Origin: Aspidapion aeneum
Lineage: Eukaryota; Arthropoda; Insecta; Coleoptera; Brentidae
Assembly (NCBI GenBank): GCA_963576565.1
Contig: OY755045.1
Span: 6,197,477-6,261,476 of the forward strand
DNA length: 64,000 bases
Reading direction: 5' to 3'
The stretch's first letter is position 1; each line of letters opens with the position of its first letter. Below the pieces are notes generated by a model. That model ran no database searches. It was not told the origin of the DNA and saw only the letters and a program-made list of their open reading frames with translations. The position numbers and the translations under genes are program-made. Below are positions 1 through 41,400 of this stretch, one piece after another.

Positions 1-62
1 TCTAAAACTTTTTTATCGAATGATATTTTCATCGATTTTTTTTTTATCGAATAACGTTTTTA

Positions 63-600
63 TCAAAAACCGTATATATCCATTTCGACGCTTTCCATTT
101 TTGTTTTGTATTTTTCTGTTACGCGACAAGTCTCTATTCCATACAACAACGTGCTTTTCACCATTGTTTCATATATGTTAAATTTTACATTGTTTGTGAT
201 CTCTCTGCTCCATAAAAAACTGTTAAGAGATCCAATAACCTTTTTTGCTTTTACTATTCTTTTTTCCAGTTCTTCACAGTCTGTTCCTGTCTTATCAAAT
301 GTGACACCCAACTATACATACTCATTGCATGGAGATATTGTGTGTGCATTGTATAGTTCTAACTCACTTGATTCGTTTCCAATACATAAGTACTATGTAC
401 GTCTTGTCCACGTTCACTGTTAACCTCCACTTTTGGTATTCTTCCGTTAACTTTCTTATCATATACTCCATGTCTTCTTTATCATTAGCTCCAATTACTT
501 GGTCGTCAGCAAACTGTGGTGTGTATATGGTAAATCGGTCTTAAGTTGTAGTCCCATGCCGTGTACTTTACGTTTCCAGTTTTTTAGAGCTACTGCGATA
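63..600 (-). pseudogene. non-LTR retrotransposon reverse transcriptase fragment
   Basis: Reading the minus strand from about 600 down to 63 gives pieces of a reverse transcriptase in shifting frames: a FADDQVIG catalytic box, then MEYMIRKLTEEYQKW, then an 82-residue open stretch beginning MGVTFDKTGTD and containing VKSTLLYGIE, which is the typical post-catalytic region of RTE/CR1-like elements. Frameshifts separate the FADD box from the tail, so it is dead. The N-terminal endonuclease and the palm's first half are absent. A short ATCGA-rich stretch at 1-70 may be its 3' tail. Confidence 0.8.
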
Positions 601-719
601 TATATTTTTTAAAAAGTTGAAGAGATACAACATTACTGTCTTAAGCCTTTCGTTACCAGGAATTAAAAATTATAAACCTTCTAAAAATTTCATAAAATTG
701 GACGAAGGATAGTCTAGAT

Positions 720-845
720 AATCCTATAAATATCTCCAGTATCCGAACTCATCGACAAGATTCGAACCCACCACTGTTACTAACTCATTTTTGACCAGCA
801 CACTAACGCACCAAATCACCAAGAACCTGACACCTGCCTCTTGAT
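720..845 (-). repeat. possible tRNA-derived SINE fragment
   Basis: On the minus strand there is a good Pol III B-box (GGGTTCGAATC, about 757-767) preceded by a weak A-box-like stretch (TTGGTGCGTTAG). No full cloverleaf is seen. It could be a tRNA-derived SINE head or chance. Confidence 0.3.
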
Positions 846-1099
846 AAAAAGTGCTTTTCTTTTTTCAAGATATTTCTGTTTAAAATTACTATTTTTATTT
901 TTAGAAAGCTCACAATAAAAATTTTATTATACTGGTAGGGAATTTTCAACAACAGGTGCCACTTGACCCCATTTCTGATTCAAGATATTTCATATAAACC
1001 ATTTTAAAAGGGCTAAAAAAACATATTTTATTTTTTTAAAATTATTAACTTACCATTAATTTAAAATGTTCGATACTCAACAAAAAAATCTATAAATAC

Positions 1100-1700
1100 T
1101 TGAAACCTTTTTATAAATTATCTACAAAATTTCCCGCCAAAAAACGTCCAAAATCTAAACTGAACTCTCTCGCACGACGGGTTCTAAAATTTCCAGTTTT
1201 TCATTCAAGAATTAGATTTCATTCAAAAAAGGCACGAATCATCAAATACGTGTTTGTGGATTTTCCGAAAGATTTTCACCGAATTTTCCGCAGCGCGACG
1301 TGTGTCCCGCCGATTTCCCGACCGAGTCTGACCACGAGAATTTTTCCCAACCCCCTCCTTCAACCCCTACCAAGTGAAAATCGATCCTCACGACATAACC
1401 TCATGCAAAATTCCCCTCTGAACCCGTCTTATCTCACACCATCTCTTTCTGATTCATCACAACAAATAAAGACACAAATAGTTTTTCCGGTGAATTTCCT
1501 ATTTCGAGAACATACCCCCAAGTAAGTCGCTTCTAGTAGGCTGTGAGTTGTAAGTCACCGGTTGAACAAAGAAGAGTGTTTAGCAATTGACGTCACTTGA
1601 GTTGGGGATGAAAAACAGAGACGAAGCGATACGGATTTTGTAAGTTAGAAAGAGTAATTAGTAGATTCGAGGAGAGTAAGTTGAGTTTTTGGAATATCTG
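1100..1700. other. less AT-rich block with a CRE, no gene assigned
   Basis: This stretch is clearly richer in G and C than its surroundings, holds a perfect TGACGTCA palindrome at 1588-1595 and a donor-like GTAAGT at 1522. An open frame of about 140 codons (1100-1525, +) has no recognisable domain and no ATG start. It could be the promoter and an untranslated first exon of VPS4 or of a divergent gene; I cannot tell which. Confidence 0.3.
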
Positions 1701-1784
1701 TTCCATAATTTTTAAACGGCTATACATAATTGAAACTAGAACCACTGCATAAAACTTATAGTTAAAAAAATTTTAAAGTTATAA

Positions 1785-2580
1785 AGAGTTATTTTTATGT
1801 AACGAAACGCCATTTATAAGTTTTTAAATATTTTTAATTAAATATTGTTTTCGATGTCAAGAGATGTGCAAGACTAGGTTAAGAATAAGTAAAATGTATG
1901 GCAACACCAGCGACTTGTTTTTGGGTATATTTTCAGGATCGCTGTATTTTAATAAAAGTCTTATTCGGCTAATATGTCCTTTGAGCCACAACATCACATA
2001 AATTTATATTCTGTAACTGGAAAAAAATTTGCTACACTATTTTTAATTTTTTTAAAATACACTGTGTAATCCAAATTTCTAACGATTTTCTAAGTCCACG
2101 CATCTTTGGATTACGTTGCTATTTTGTCTCTTTGTTTGGAACGTTTAAAGCACAGTCTATCTCTTCGCCAAAGCGAGAAAGCTTAGGTTGCAGACCAATC
2201 AGCGGCAAGCTAAGAATGCCTAGAGAGCAGGGTGGCTTTGGCTGAGACAAGAAAATCGTTAGAAATTAAAATTACACAGTGTGTTTTTTTAAAATTAAAA
2301 ATAGTTTAGCAAATCTGTTTTCAGTTACAGAATATAAATTATTGTGATGTTAGTGGCTCAAAGGACATATTAGCCGAATATAACTTTTATTAAAATAAAG
2401 CGATCCTGAAAACATGCCCAAAAACAAGTCGCTTGTTGCCAAAAATTTTACATATTCCTAACCTAGTCTTGCGCATAATTAACGCTTGTTGACATCGAAA
2501 ACAAAATATAATTAAAAATATTGAAAAACTTATAAATGGCAAAAATACCATTTATATAATCCCCTTTTGTTACAGTTATT
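1785..2580. repeat. foldback element, arms about 310 bp
   Basis: The left arm (about 1785-2095) is repeated in inverted orientation at about 2245-2580 with moderate divergence; for example, the stretch around 1925-2000 with its GGATCGCTG and GGCTAATATGTCC words recurs inverted at 2345-2410. The 150-bp unique loop (2096-2244) contains CCAATCAGCGGC. Probably a non-autonomous foldback transposon lying about 650 bp upstream of the VPS4 start codon. Confidence 0.75.
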
Positions 2581-2689
2581 TGTATTTTAACCTGAATCTT
2601 GAGGTACGTTTTTATATGTCTGTACTTACTAATAAAGCATTAACTTTTTTTACTTATTTTACGTAGTTTATGAATATCCCCTAAAACCA

Positions 2690-3244
2690 AATAATACATC
2701 TGTGATCCATCCCAGCTTTTCTTGGGAATCACCGCCCAAGATTCCGGTACAGACCTGGTGCAGCACTCGAACACGCCCACAGAATATCATAGAACAAATC
2801 CTTTACTGTCGATGAAACGTCAACATCAGTGTCAATTTTATTACTGTTTTTTTATGTGAAGTGATAACTCCCATCGGTTTTTCGCTAATTTTAGCAGTGT
2901 TTTCATTTAACTTCCACCGAAAATTTGTGCAATAGATTCTAGAGAGTTTACTCTTTAAAATGAGATTAAATTTGTGGTAAAAATTTGAGCAAAAGTACTT
3001 TAAAATTCGAGTCAAATTTTGACTTGAATTATTTTACCATTCTTGTGTGATTCACTTTTTTGGAAAATTATTTATTTAGGTAAGGCAAATTAAATAAATC
3101 GTATAAAATATAGATACCTTGATCCTCGAGACATTTTACAACTTAAAGGCTACTTGTATTCCCTCATTTTGGCTATGTTTATCGTTTAATTTAATTAGGC
3201 TTGTTTCATTTTCCTACAGAAATAGATTCACACATCTACTCATA
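2690..3244 (+). promoter_or_regulatory. VPS4 upstream region and presumed 5' UTR
   Basis: No coding sequence. A donor-like GTAAGG at 3080 and an acceptor TTTTCCTACAG ending at 3219 could bound a 140-bp intron in the 5' UTR, leaving 25 nt of leader before the ATG at 3245. No convincing TATA box was found. Assignment as promoter rests on position only. Confidence 0.35.
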
Positions 3245-33153
<29,909 letters not shown>

Positions 33154-34140
33154 AACAAATCCATACACAAGTAAAACATTTGCACTATTTTTTTTACGAC
33201 ACTGCATTTCTTTGCGAAAAATATTGCTGCGTTTTTAGTGCTATTAAATCGATTTGAGATATCAGGTCGAGTTAAAACATCACTCTGCACTTTGAAAAAA
33301 GATCTTTCAATGCAAAAAAATACAATAAAACTATAAAACATTGTCCCAAAAAGTTTAAATCGATTTTTTCGCAAAACTTGACAGCTTTATATATTGTTAT
33401 GATTGAAATTAGGAAGTGTTAAATATTCAAAAAGGTATCAAAAAATTGAAAAACGAAAAGAAAAATGTGAGATTTACAGCTAAGGTCAATTTTGAGGTAA
33501 GATTTAAGGCTTGGTCTGAAATAAAATTGCTTAAAACAAAATTATTTTGTTTTTACAAACTGAGGGTTAGAACCATAGATTTTTAAAAAATTTTAAATAG
33601 CTTGATTTTATCTGAGATCTTGAAAAATCTATAGATTTATCCCTTGTTTAGCAAAATGCTTTTTTCAAAAACTGTTTTTTTATATATAATTAAATAATTA
33701 GAAAAATAATATTGTTTGATAGTCATTATGATATAACATACATACTTAAAAAGATGCCTGAATACTTAGGTTTGTAAGATAGTTTATATTTGTATTTAAA
33801 TAAAGTTTTAAAAACATTTTATTTCTTAAAAATTTATTTATTTTAAACAGGTAAATAATATCAATAATATTAAACAACCAAAAGAAAAAAAAACACAAGT
33901 CTTTTAAATGTTACTTAGGAAAAAATATACCTACCTAAAACTAAATACAAGGTGGCCAAAAAAAAACTATTAGTAAAAAATATTCGTGAAATTTTTAACA
34001 ATTTTCTCAATAGTGTCGAAGTTGTAATAGATTGTTTTTGATCACCTTATATAACTGGCCATTTGCTGGGACAAATTTTTGGAAAATTCAAAAATTATAT
34101 CATGTAGAAACACAAAACACAAAGTTATTTAACTTTATAT
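33154..34140 (+). other. VPS4 3' UTR and flank
   Basis: AATAAA at 33324-33329 and again at 33799-33804 are candidate polyadenylation signals. Otherwise plain AT-rich sequence. Confidence 0.5.
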
Positions 34141-36715
34141 TATCTTAGAAAAATTTGTGAATATTATGCATGCACTGCTGTTACATTTGGTAGAAAGCAC
34201 TATAAAAACAAAACCTTTTTTTAAAGTTCAAAAATTACACATACAATTAATTTTTGTACAGGGCGTTTTAACAAGACTCTTTTGTATATTGTCCAACAAC
34301 TTGTTAAATTGCACCAATTGTTCTTTTTTAAAACCTGCCAACGCCCTATATAAAAATTGCATTAAAAAAAATAGTTGAGGGAAACCTAAATATTTAAGAG
34401 ACTCTTAAATTATTTAAGAGACATTTAAAAATTTAAGAACCATTTAAAAATTTAAGAGACACTTATACATTTCAAAGAACCTTAAATTATTTAAAAGCAA
34501 CTTACATTATTTAAGACACTTAAATATTTAGGAGGACCTTAAATATTTAATAAACACTTAAATATTTAGGAGACACTTAAATGTTTAAGAGAGATTTAAA
34601 TATTTAAGAAAAATATAAATATTTAAGAGACACTTCAATATTTAGGAGATACTTCAATATTTAAGAGACACTTAAATATTTAAGAGAAATTTAAACATTA
34701 ATACCCTTAAACATTTAAGAGACAATAAAAATTTGTGAATATTCTGCATGCACTGCTGTTACATTTTGTAGAAAGCACCATAAAAACAAAACCTTTTTTT
34801 AAAGTTCAAAAATTGCACATACAATTAATTTTTGTACAGGGCGTTTTAACAAGACACTTTTGTATATTGTCCAACAACTTGTTAAATTGCACCAATTCTT
34901 CTTTTTTAAAACCTGCCAACGCCCTATATAAAAATTACATAAAAAAAATTGTTGAGGGATACCTAAATATTTAAGAGACACTTAAATTATTTAAAAGACA
35001 TTTAAAAATTTAAGAACCATTTAAAAATTTAAGAGACACTTATACATTTAAAAGAACCTTAAATTATTTAAAAGACACTAAATTATTTAAAAGCAACTTA
35101 AATTATTGAAGACACTTAAATATTTAGGAGGACCTTAAATATTTAAGAAACACTTAAATATTTAGGAGACACTTAAATGTTTAAGAGAGATTTAAATATT
35201 TAAGAGAAATATAAATATTTAAGAGACACTTCAATATTTAGGAGATACTTCAATATTTAAGACACTTAAATATTTAAGAGAAATTTAAACATTAATACTC
35301 TTAAACAATTAAGAGACACTAAAAATTTGTGAACATTCTGCATCCACTGCTGTTACATTTTGAAGCAAGCACCATAAAGACAAAACCTGTTTTTAAAGAC
35401 TTTTGTTTAAAAATTGCACATAAAAATTAATTTTTGTACAGGGCGTTTGAAAAAGACACTTGTATTTATTGTCCAACAACTTGTTAAATTCTTCTTTTTT
35501 AAAACCCGCCAACGCCCTATATAAAAATTGCATTAAAAAAAATTGTTGAGGGATACCTAAATATTTAAGAGACACTTAAATATTTAAGAGGCATTAAAAT
35601 ATTTAAGAGAAATCTAAATATTTAAGAGACACTTCAATATTTAAGAGATACCTAAATATTTAGGAGAAATTTAAACATTAATAGCCTTAAACATTTAAGA
35701 GACACTAAAAATTTGTGAACATTCTGCATGCACTGCTGTTACATTTTGTAGAAAGCACCATAAAGACAAAACCTGTTTTTAAAGACTTTTGTTTAAAAAT
35801 TGCACATAAAAATTAATTTTGGTACAGGGCGTTTAAAAAAGACACTTGTATTTATTGTCCAACAGCTTGTTAAATTCTTCTTTTTTAAAACCTGCCAACG
35901 CCCTATATAAAAATTGCATAAAAAAAATTGTTGAGGGAAACCTAAATATTTAAGAGACACTTAAATATTTAAGAGGCATTAAAATATTTAAGAGAAACCT
36001 AAATATTTAAGAGACACTTTAATATTTAAGAGACACCTAAATATTTAGGAGAAATTTAAACATTAATACCCTTAAACATTTAAGAGACACTAAAAATTTG
36101 TGAACATTCTGCATGCACTGCTGTTACATTTTGAAGCAAGCACCATAAAGACAAAACCTGTTTTTAAAGACTTTTGTTTAAAAATTGCACATAAAAATTA
36201 ATTTTTGTACAGGGCGTTTGAAAAAACACTTGTATTTATTGTCCAACAGCTTGTTAAATTCTTCTTTTTTAAAACCTGCCAACGCCCTATATAAAAATTG
36301 CATAAAAAAAATTGTTGAGGGAAACCTAAATATTTAAGAGACACTTAAATATTTAAGAGGCATTAAAATATTTAAGAGAAACCTAAATATTTAAGAGACA
36401 CTTTAATATTTAAGAGACACCTAAATATTTAGGAGAAATTTAAACATTAATACCCTTAAACATTTAAGAGACACTAAAAATTTTTGTATATTCTGCATGC
36501 ACTGCTGTTACATTTTGAAGCAAGCACCATAAAGACAAAACCTGTTTTTAAAGATTTTTGTTTAAAAATTGCACATAAAAATTAATTTTTGTACAAGGAG
36601 TTTGAAAAAGACACTTTTATTTACTGTCCAACAACTTGTTAAATTGCACCAAATTCTTCTTTTTTAAAACCTGCCAACGCCCTATATAAAAATTGCATTA
36701 AAAAAATTGTGTTCA
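34140..36715 (+). repeat. intergenic composite satellite, six units
   Basis: Six units begin near 34147, 34730, 35322, 35708, 36094 and 36477. Each has a roughly 230-bp block (from TTCTGCATGCACTGCTGTTA to CGCCCTATATAAAAATTG), followed in all but the last unit by a run of an 18-19 bp minisatellite (AAATATTTAAGAGACACTT). Unit length drops from about 590 to about 385 because the minisatellite part shrinks. Confidence 0.9.
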
Positions 36716-37055
36716 AAATTGACTAAGCAAACACTAAAAAATAAATCTATTTCACCTGACCTAAAATATAAAGCACAGTCTAAATCCTTGAGTGACTAAA
36801 TAACAATTACAAAAACTATTTACATGGTAAAAAAACAAAAGAAAATCTGTATACATGAGGTAAACGCCAAAAAAAAAACTGTATACATGAGGTAAACGCC
36901 AATAACGATCCTTTTTTTCTTACTGTCACAGACTGTCAAAACTGACATATAGAAAAAAATATAAACTTTAATTCTATTTTTAATTATATACAAAGTGTCA
37001 CAAATATAAATTCTACAATCGAATGATGTTAAATAATTTTTTCTAAACCTTTTTT

Positions 37056-37440
37056 TACCTTCCTAGCCCTGGGCAATGGCTAGAGAAGGTATTATTTTCG
37101 ACGAAATATATTTTTTTTTGATATAACGCGGAAAATGTGTTATAAGGTTGTATTTTGACCTATCTTAGCAATATCGTCGTGATGTCTGTCTGTGCGTGTG
37201 TATATATCTGTCCGTAACACGATAGCTCCTAAACTGTTTTCATGAAAAAGTCTTTGATATTGTAACAAGCTGATTAGATTTTGTGAAAATCGCCTAACTT
37301 TTAACCGGAGCATTGCATCAATATGGGGTTTCCAAAATATAGTAGAACAAATTTTTCTCAATAATTTGTGTTCTTCGTAAAAGCTTTGGTTTCTGAGATA
37401 TTTACAAAAAAACTGTTTTCAAGGAAGGTATCAGATCCAT
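37056..37440 (-). repeat. R2 repeat copy
   Basis: Starts TACCTTCCTAGCCCTGGGCA; minus-strand R2 words including TGTTACGGACAG-like and GACCTATCTTAGC. Confidence 0.8.
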
Positions 37441-37501
37441 CATGGATCTATTTCTTAATGATAGAGAATGAAGATTTTTCTGAATGTTAGTTTTGACAGT
37501 A

Positions 37502-38099
37502 CAAGATGTCCCAAATACGTTGTTTTTAGGGTTTCAGGTATTTCTCGGAGGATATAAATAAAATCTGACCCTGTCGATTTTCAAGAGATGATTTATATTT
37601 TTTGACAAACCATGTATACGAATAAAAAAATTTGATATCTGATGATGTATTTAGGTTTTTAAACATGCAGAACTTTTTTAAGGTACAGCTTTTTTCATAA
37701 AATTAATAATAAAACAGTTTTCCATATGGTTTTAACTGGGCTATTTATATTTTTCGCTATCTTGAAATTTTTGTAGCAGGAACCCCCTTCGAGGGCTATA
37801 CTTTAACCCTATATTTTGAATAGGGAAAGTGGGTCTAGTAATACCGTGTTTTGAAGGCCTTTTGAACGTCCTTACAACCGTACAAAATTTCAAAAATGTG
37901 TCAATTAATTTTTGAGATAATTTAACATGGACTGATAAAATAAAAATTTAATTAGAATTTTATATTTTTCGAATATAATTTCGTGAAACACCCTGTATAT
38001 TTTTGATCTTGAAAATAGAACGTCGTGAGAGGCGGCAGGTTTTTTTCTCCCTTAGAAACACCACAAACCCTCCAAAAACATCGAACTTGAGACATCATG
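37502..38099. mobile_element. diverged foldback element, CAAGATGTCCCAAA ends
   Basis: Left CAAGATGTCCCAAATACG and right CGAACTTGAGACATCATG are old relatives of the CAGGGTGTCCCA family (compare 10403-11052, shared words around GTATTTCTCGGAGG). Confidence 0.6.
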
Positions 38100-38295
38100 T
38101 TCAGGAAATATTGTGGAAAAATTCCATGATATTTGGAGGCTAGAAATGGGGAACTTTTTCCTAAGCTATTTTTAAGAAAAATAAATATCCTGAGTAACAA
38201 TTTTCCCCCTATTTGGGAATTTTATATCTAAATGGTAAACCCTACTGATCTGAAAACAGTTTAAAAAATGTCATTCCGATGTTTGTGTTAAAAGG

Positions 38296-38499
38296 TTAAG
38301 CGGGACAATGCGTCAAAAACTCCTCATCGAAATACACTATAGTCACTGTAATATCGTCCCTAAACACGCGGCAAACGTCGTCCGGAAGCGTCAAAAGTTG
38401 ACTGATTTTCACGTTGTCGATGCCGAATTCAGTACCCCCCAAAGCGTTACGGATCAGGTGAGTGGCTGCATTTGAGTCTTGAGGTTTAACTTTAAGCCC
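38296..38499 (-). CDS. Pdp: PDP last exon
   Basis: Encodes GLKVKPQDSNAATHLIRNAL through FRDDITVTIVYFDEE, stop TAA at 38298-38296; carries the last metal-binding aspartates. Confidence 0.95.
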   Translation of the reverse strand, partial: GLKVKPQDSNAATHLIRNALGGTEFGIDNVKISQLLTLPDDVCRVFRDDITVTIVYFDEEFLTHCPA

Positions 38500-41400
38500 C
38501 TGAAAACAAAAAAATTGAAAGACATATTTAAGAGACACTTAAATATTTAAGAGACACTTAAATATTTAAGAGACACTTAAATATTTAAGAGACACTTAAA
38601 TAGTTAAGAGACACTTAAATATTTAAGAGGCACTTAAATAGTTAAGAGACACTTAAATATTTAAGACACTTAAATATTTAAGAGGCACTTAAATATTTAA
38701 GAGACACTTAAATATTTAAAATATACTAAAATATTTAAGAGATACTTAAATATTTAAGAGTTACTTAAACATTAAGGGACCCTTAAACCTTTAAGCGACA
38801 CTAAAATATTTAACGGTGATTTAACTAATCAGAAACACTTAAATATTGGCACTTTAGTTTAAGAGTAGGTCCTAAAATAAAAAGAATAAAATTTTAAAAT
38901 TAATAATTTAAATAAAAAGTATCTTGCCTCTTTTCGCTGCAGCAACAAATCATTGATCGCGTTTAGGGTCATATTTTTTCGAGGTAGCTTCAGTTGATTT
39001 AAGGTAACTTTGCCTTTCATGTGCTCTCCTACTAGTCTGACGGCCTAAGAAATAAATAAAAAAATTGTGTCAATTTTACTGATCACAAAACACCAGGATA
39101 GAGAGGATATTGCAGAAATCACCGAGTTGCAGTATCGCGACGCCATATGGTTGCAGAAAAACCAGACTGTAAGTCGGAATTGAGAAAATTAGCGAATTTT
39201 GAGGTAACAAATTCTACATATTATACAGGGTGTCCCAGAACTAATGGTACATGGTTAAACTGTAGATTCCTTGGGTCAAAATATTACGATTTAGCTATAC
39301 TTACCTTAGTCCAAAAGTTCGTATTAACCGAGATACAGGGTGTTAAACTTTATTTTTTCAATTCGATTTTCTTTAATAACTTTTTTACTAATTAATATTT
39401 TTGCAAAAACTAACCAGCGTGTAAGTTTTTTTAAGACGATTGCGTTAAAAAATTTGATGTACAGTGTACAAGGTGTTCCTTGGACCACTACCATTGCATA
39501 AAAATCAGTATATTTTTTTTGGTGCCTCAGTGTATACCAGTTTTTATGTAAAATAATGGTTTTCCCATCCTTTTTATGTAAAAAAGTTATACTGTTTTAA
39601 AGTCGCTCAGAAAAACGGTTTTTGAGTTTTTTGCATTTAAAGTTTTAATTGCATGTGAGTGATCTGCCTAATTTATGTATGATAATTTCTTCAATTCTTT
39701 CTACTTATTAATAATTTTGCACAAAAAATTGGGTTTGGTGATTTTTGTGCATGGACAATTTAATTTTGGTAAAAAAAATATGGCTCGGTACCGTTACATT
39801 AAAATAGGTCTAACTTTTTTGTTCCTCGGTGTACACAAGATTCTATAAAAAACATTTATTTTTTTATTTTTTTTAAGTGAAAAAGTTATAGTGTTTAGAT
39901 GTCGCTTAGAGCAACGATTTTTAAGATATTTAAATTATAAGTTTTTATTGTATGCGTAAAAGATTTTTGATTAGATTCTTACCTACTTCATACATATTAG
40001 CTATAGTCAATAATTTTTTATAGCATTTTAAGATTGGATGTTTTCTTAAGAAATATTAAGTTAAAAAATATACAGGATGGTTCTTGAATTATAATAAGTG
40101 TGTTAAAACAATTGTAAGTTATTGTAACTGTGTAGGGCGATGTTTTTAATGAGGAATAAAAACTTCTTCGTATTAGTGTTTTTAAAAATGGTAAGTAAGT
40201 ATACTTTATTAATGCAACTATTTTTTTATTGTTTTGAAAAAAAAATTATAATTATTAATAAAATTAATATTTTATTATTTATTTAAAAAAATATAAAATA
40301 TCTTAAGCATGGCGCTCTCAGCAACAAAGTTAAAATTTTAAAATTGACAAATAGTAAATCAAACTTAAAATTGTTTATTATAGTAGGCTTTGAAAATAAA
40401 AAACATTAAAATCCAATAAAGTTGCTGTCTGCGTCTATTCTGTCAAACTTTCTTACAACTACAGAACTGTTTGTAACATTACTTAATAATTAAAATCATA
40501 TTCTGTTTAAAAACCTGCTTAAGTATACACCGAGGCACAAAAAAAATACACTGATGATTTTAATGCAATGGTAGTGATCCAAAGAGCACCCTGTACATTG
40601 TACATCAACTTTTTCAACGGAATCATCTTGCAAATTTCAGAAAAACCTACTTGCTGGTTAGTTTTTGCAAAAATATTAATTAGTAGAAAGAATTGAGGAA
40701 AGTATCATACATAAATTAGGCATTTCACTCACATGCAATAAAAATTTTAAATGCAAAAATCTCAAAAATCGTTGCTCTGAGCGACTTTAAAACAGTATAA
40801 CTTTTTTACATAAAAAGAATGGAAAAACCATTATTTAACATAAAAACTGGTATACACCAAGGCACAAAAAAAATACAGTGATTTTAATGCAATGGTAGTG
40901 GTCCAAGAAACACCCTGTACATTGTACATCAAAATTTTCAACGGAATCGTCTTGACAATTTCAAAAAAATTTACACGCTGGTTATTTTTTGCAAAAATAT
41001 TAATTAGTAAAAAAGTTATTAAAGAAAATCGAATTGAAAAAATAAAGTTTAACACCCTGTATCTCGGTTAGTACGAACTTTTGGACAAAGGTAAGTGTGG
41101 CTAAATCGTAATATTTTGAACCAGTATTTCCTCAAATTTCAATGGTTTTTCCTGGTATTTCCCAAGCAATGGTATTTCCTAGTATTTCCCCCCTAATATT
41201 TTCAATGGTATTTTCTAGTATATTTCCCAGTACTTCCCAAATATTTCCTAGTATTTCCCCTAACCTGTACACCAAAAGGAAATACCGAGCCACCCCTCGA
41301 ATATGGCCAAAATATAATGACGTTTTCTAAAATAATATATTTTTCTAATAAAGCTATAGTCATTTCTTCATATTATCCACGATATCCTGAAAACTATTGG

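Noticed and set aside
1100..1525. 141-codon frame upstream of VPS4
   Set aside because: Begins with TTG, basic composition without domain, probably promoter or untranslated exon sequence.
34140..36715. Repeated frames MNILHALLLHFVESTIKTKP-like as a gene family
   Set aside because: They occur once per satellite unit with frame breaks in later units and no splice or start context; satellite is the simpler reading.
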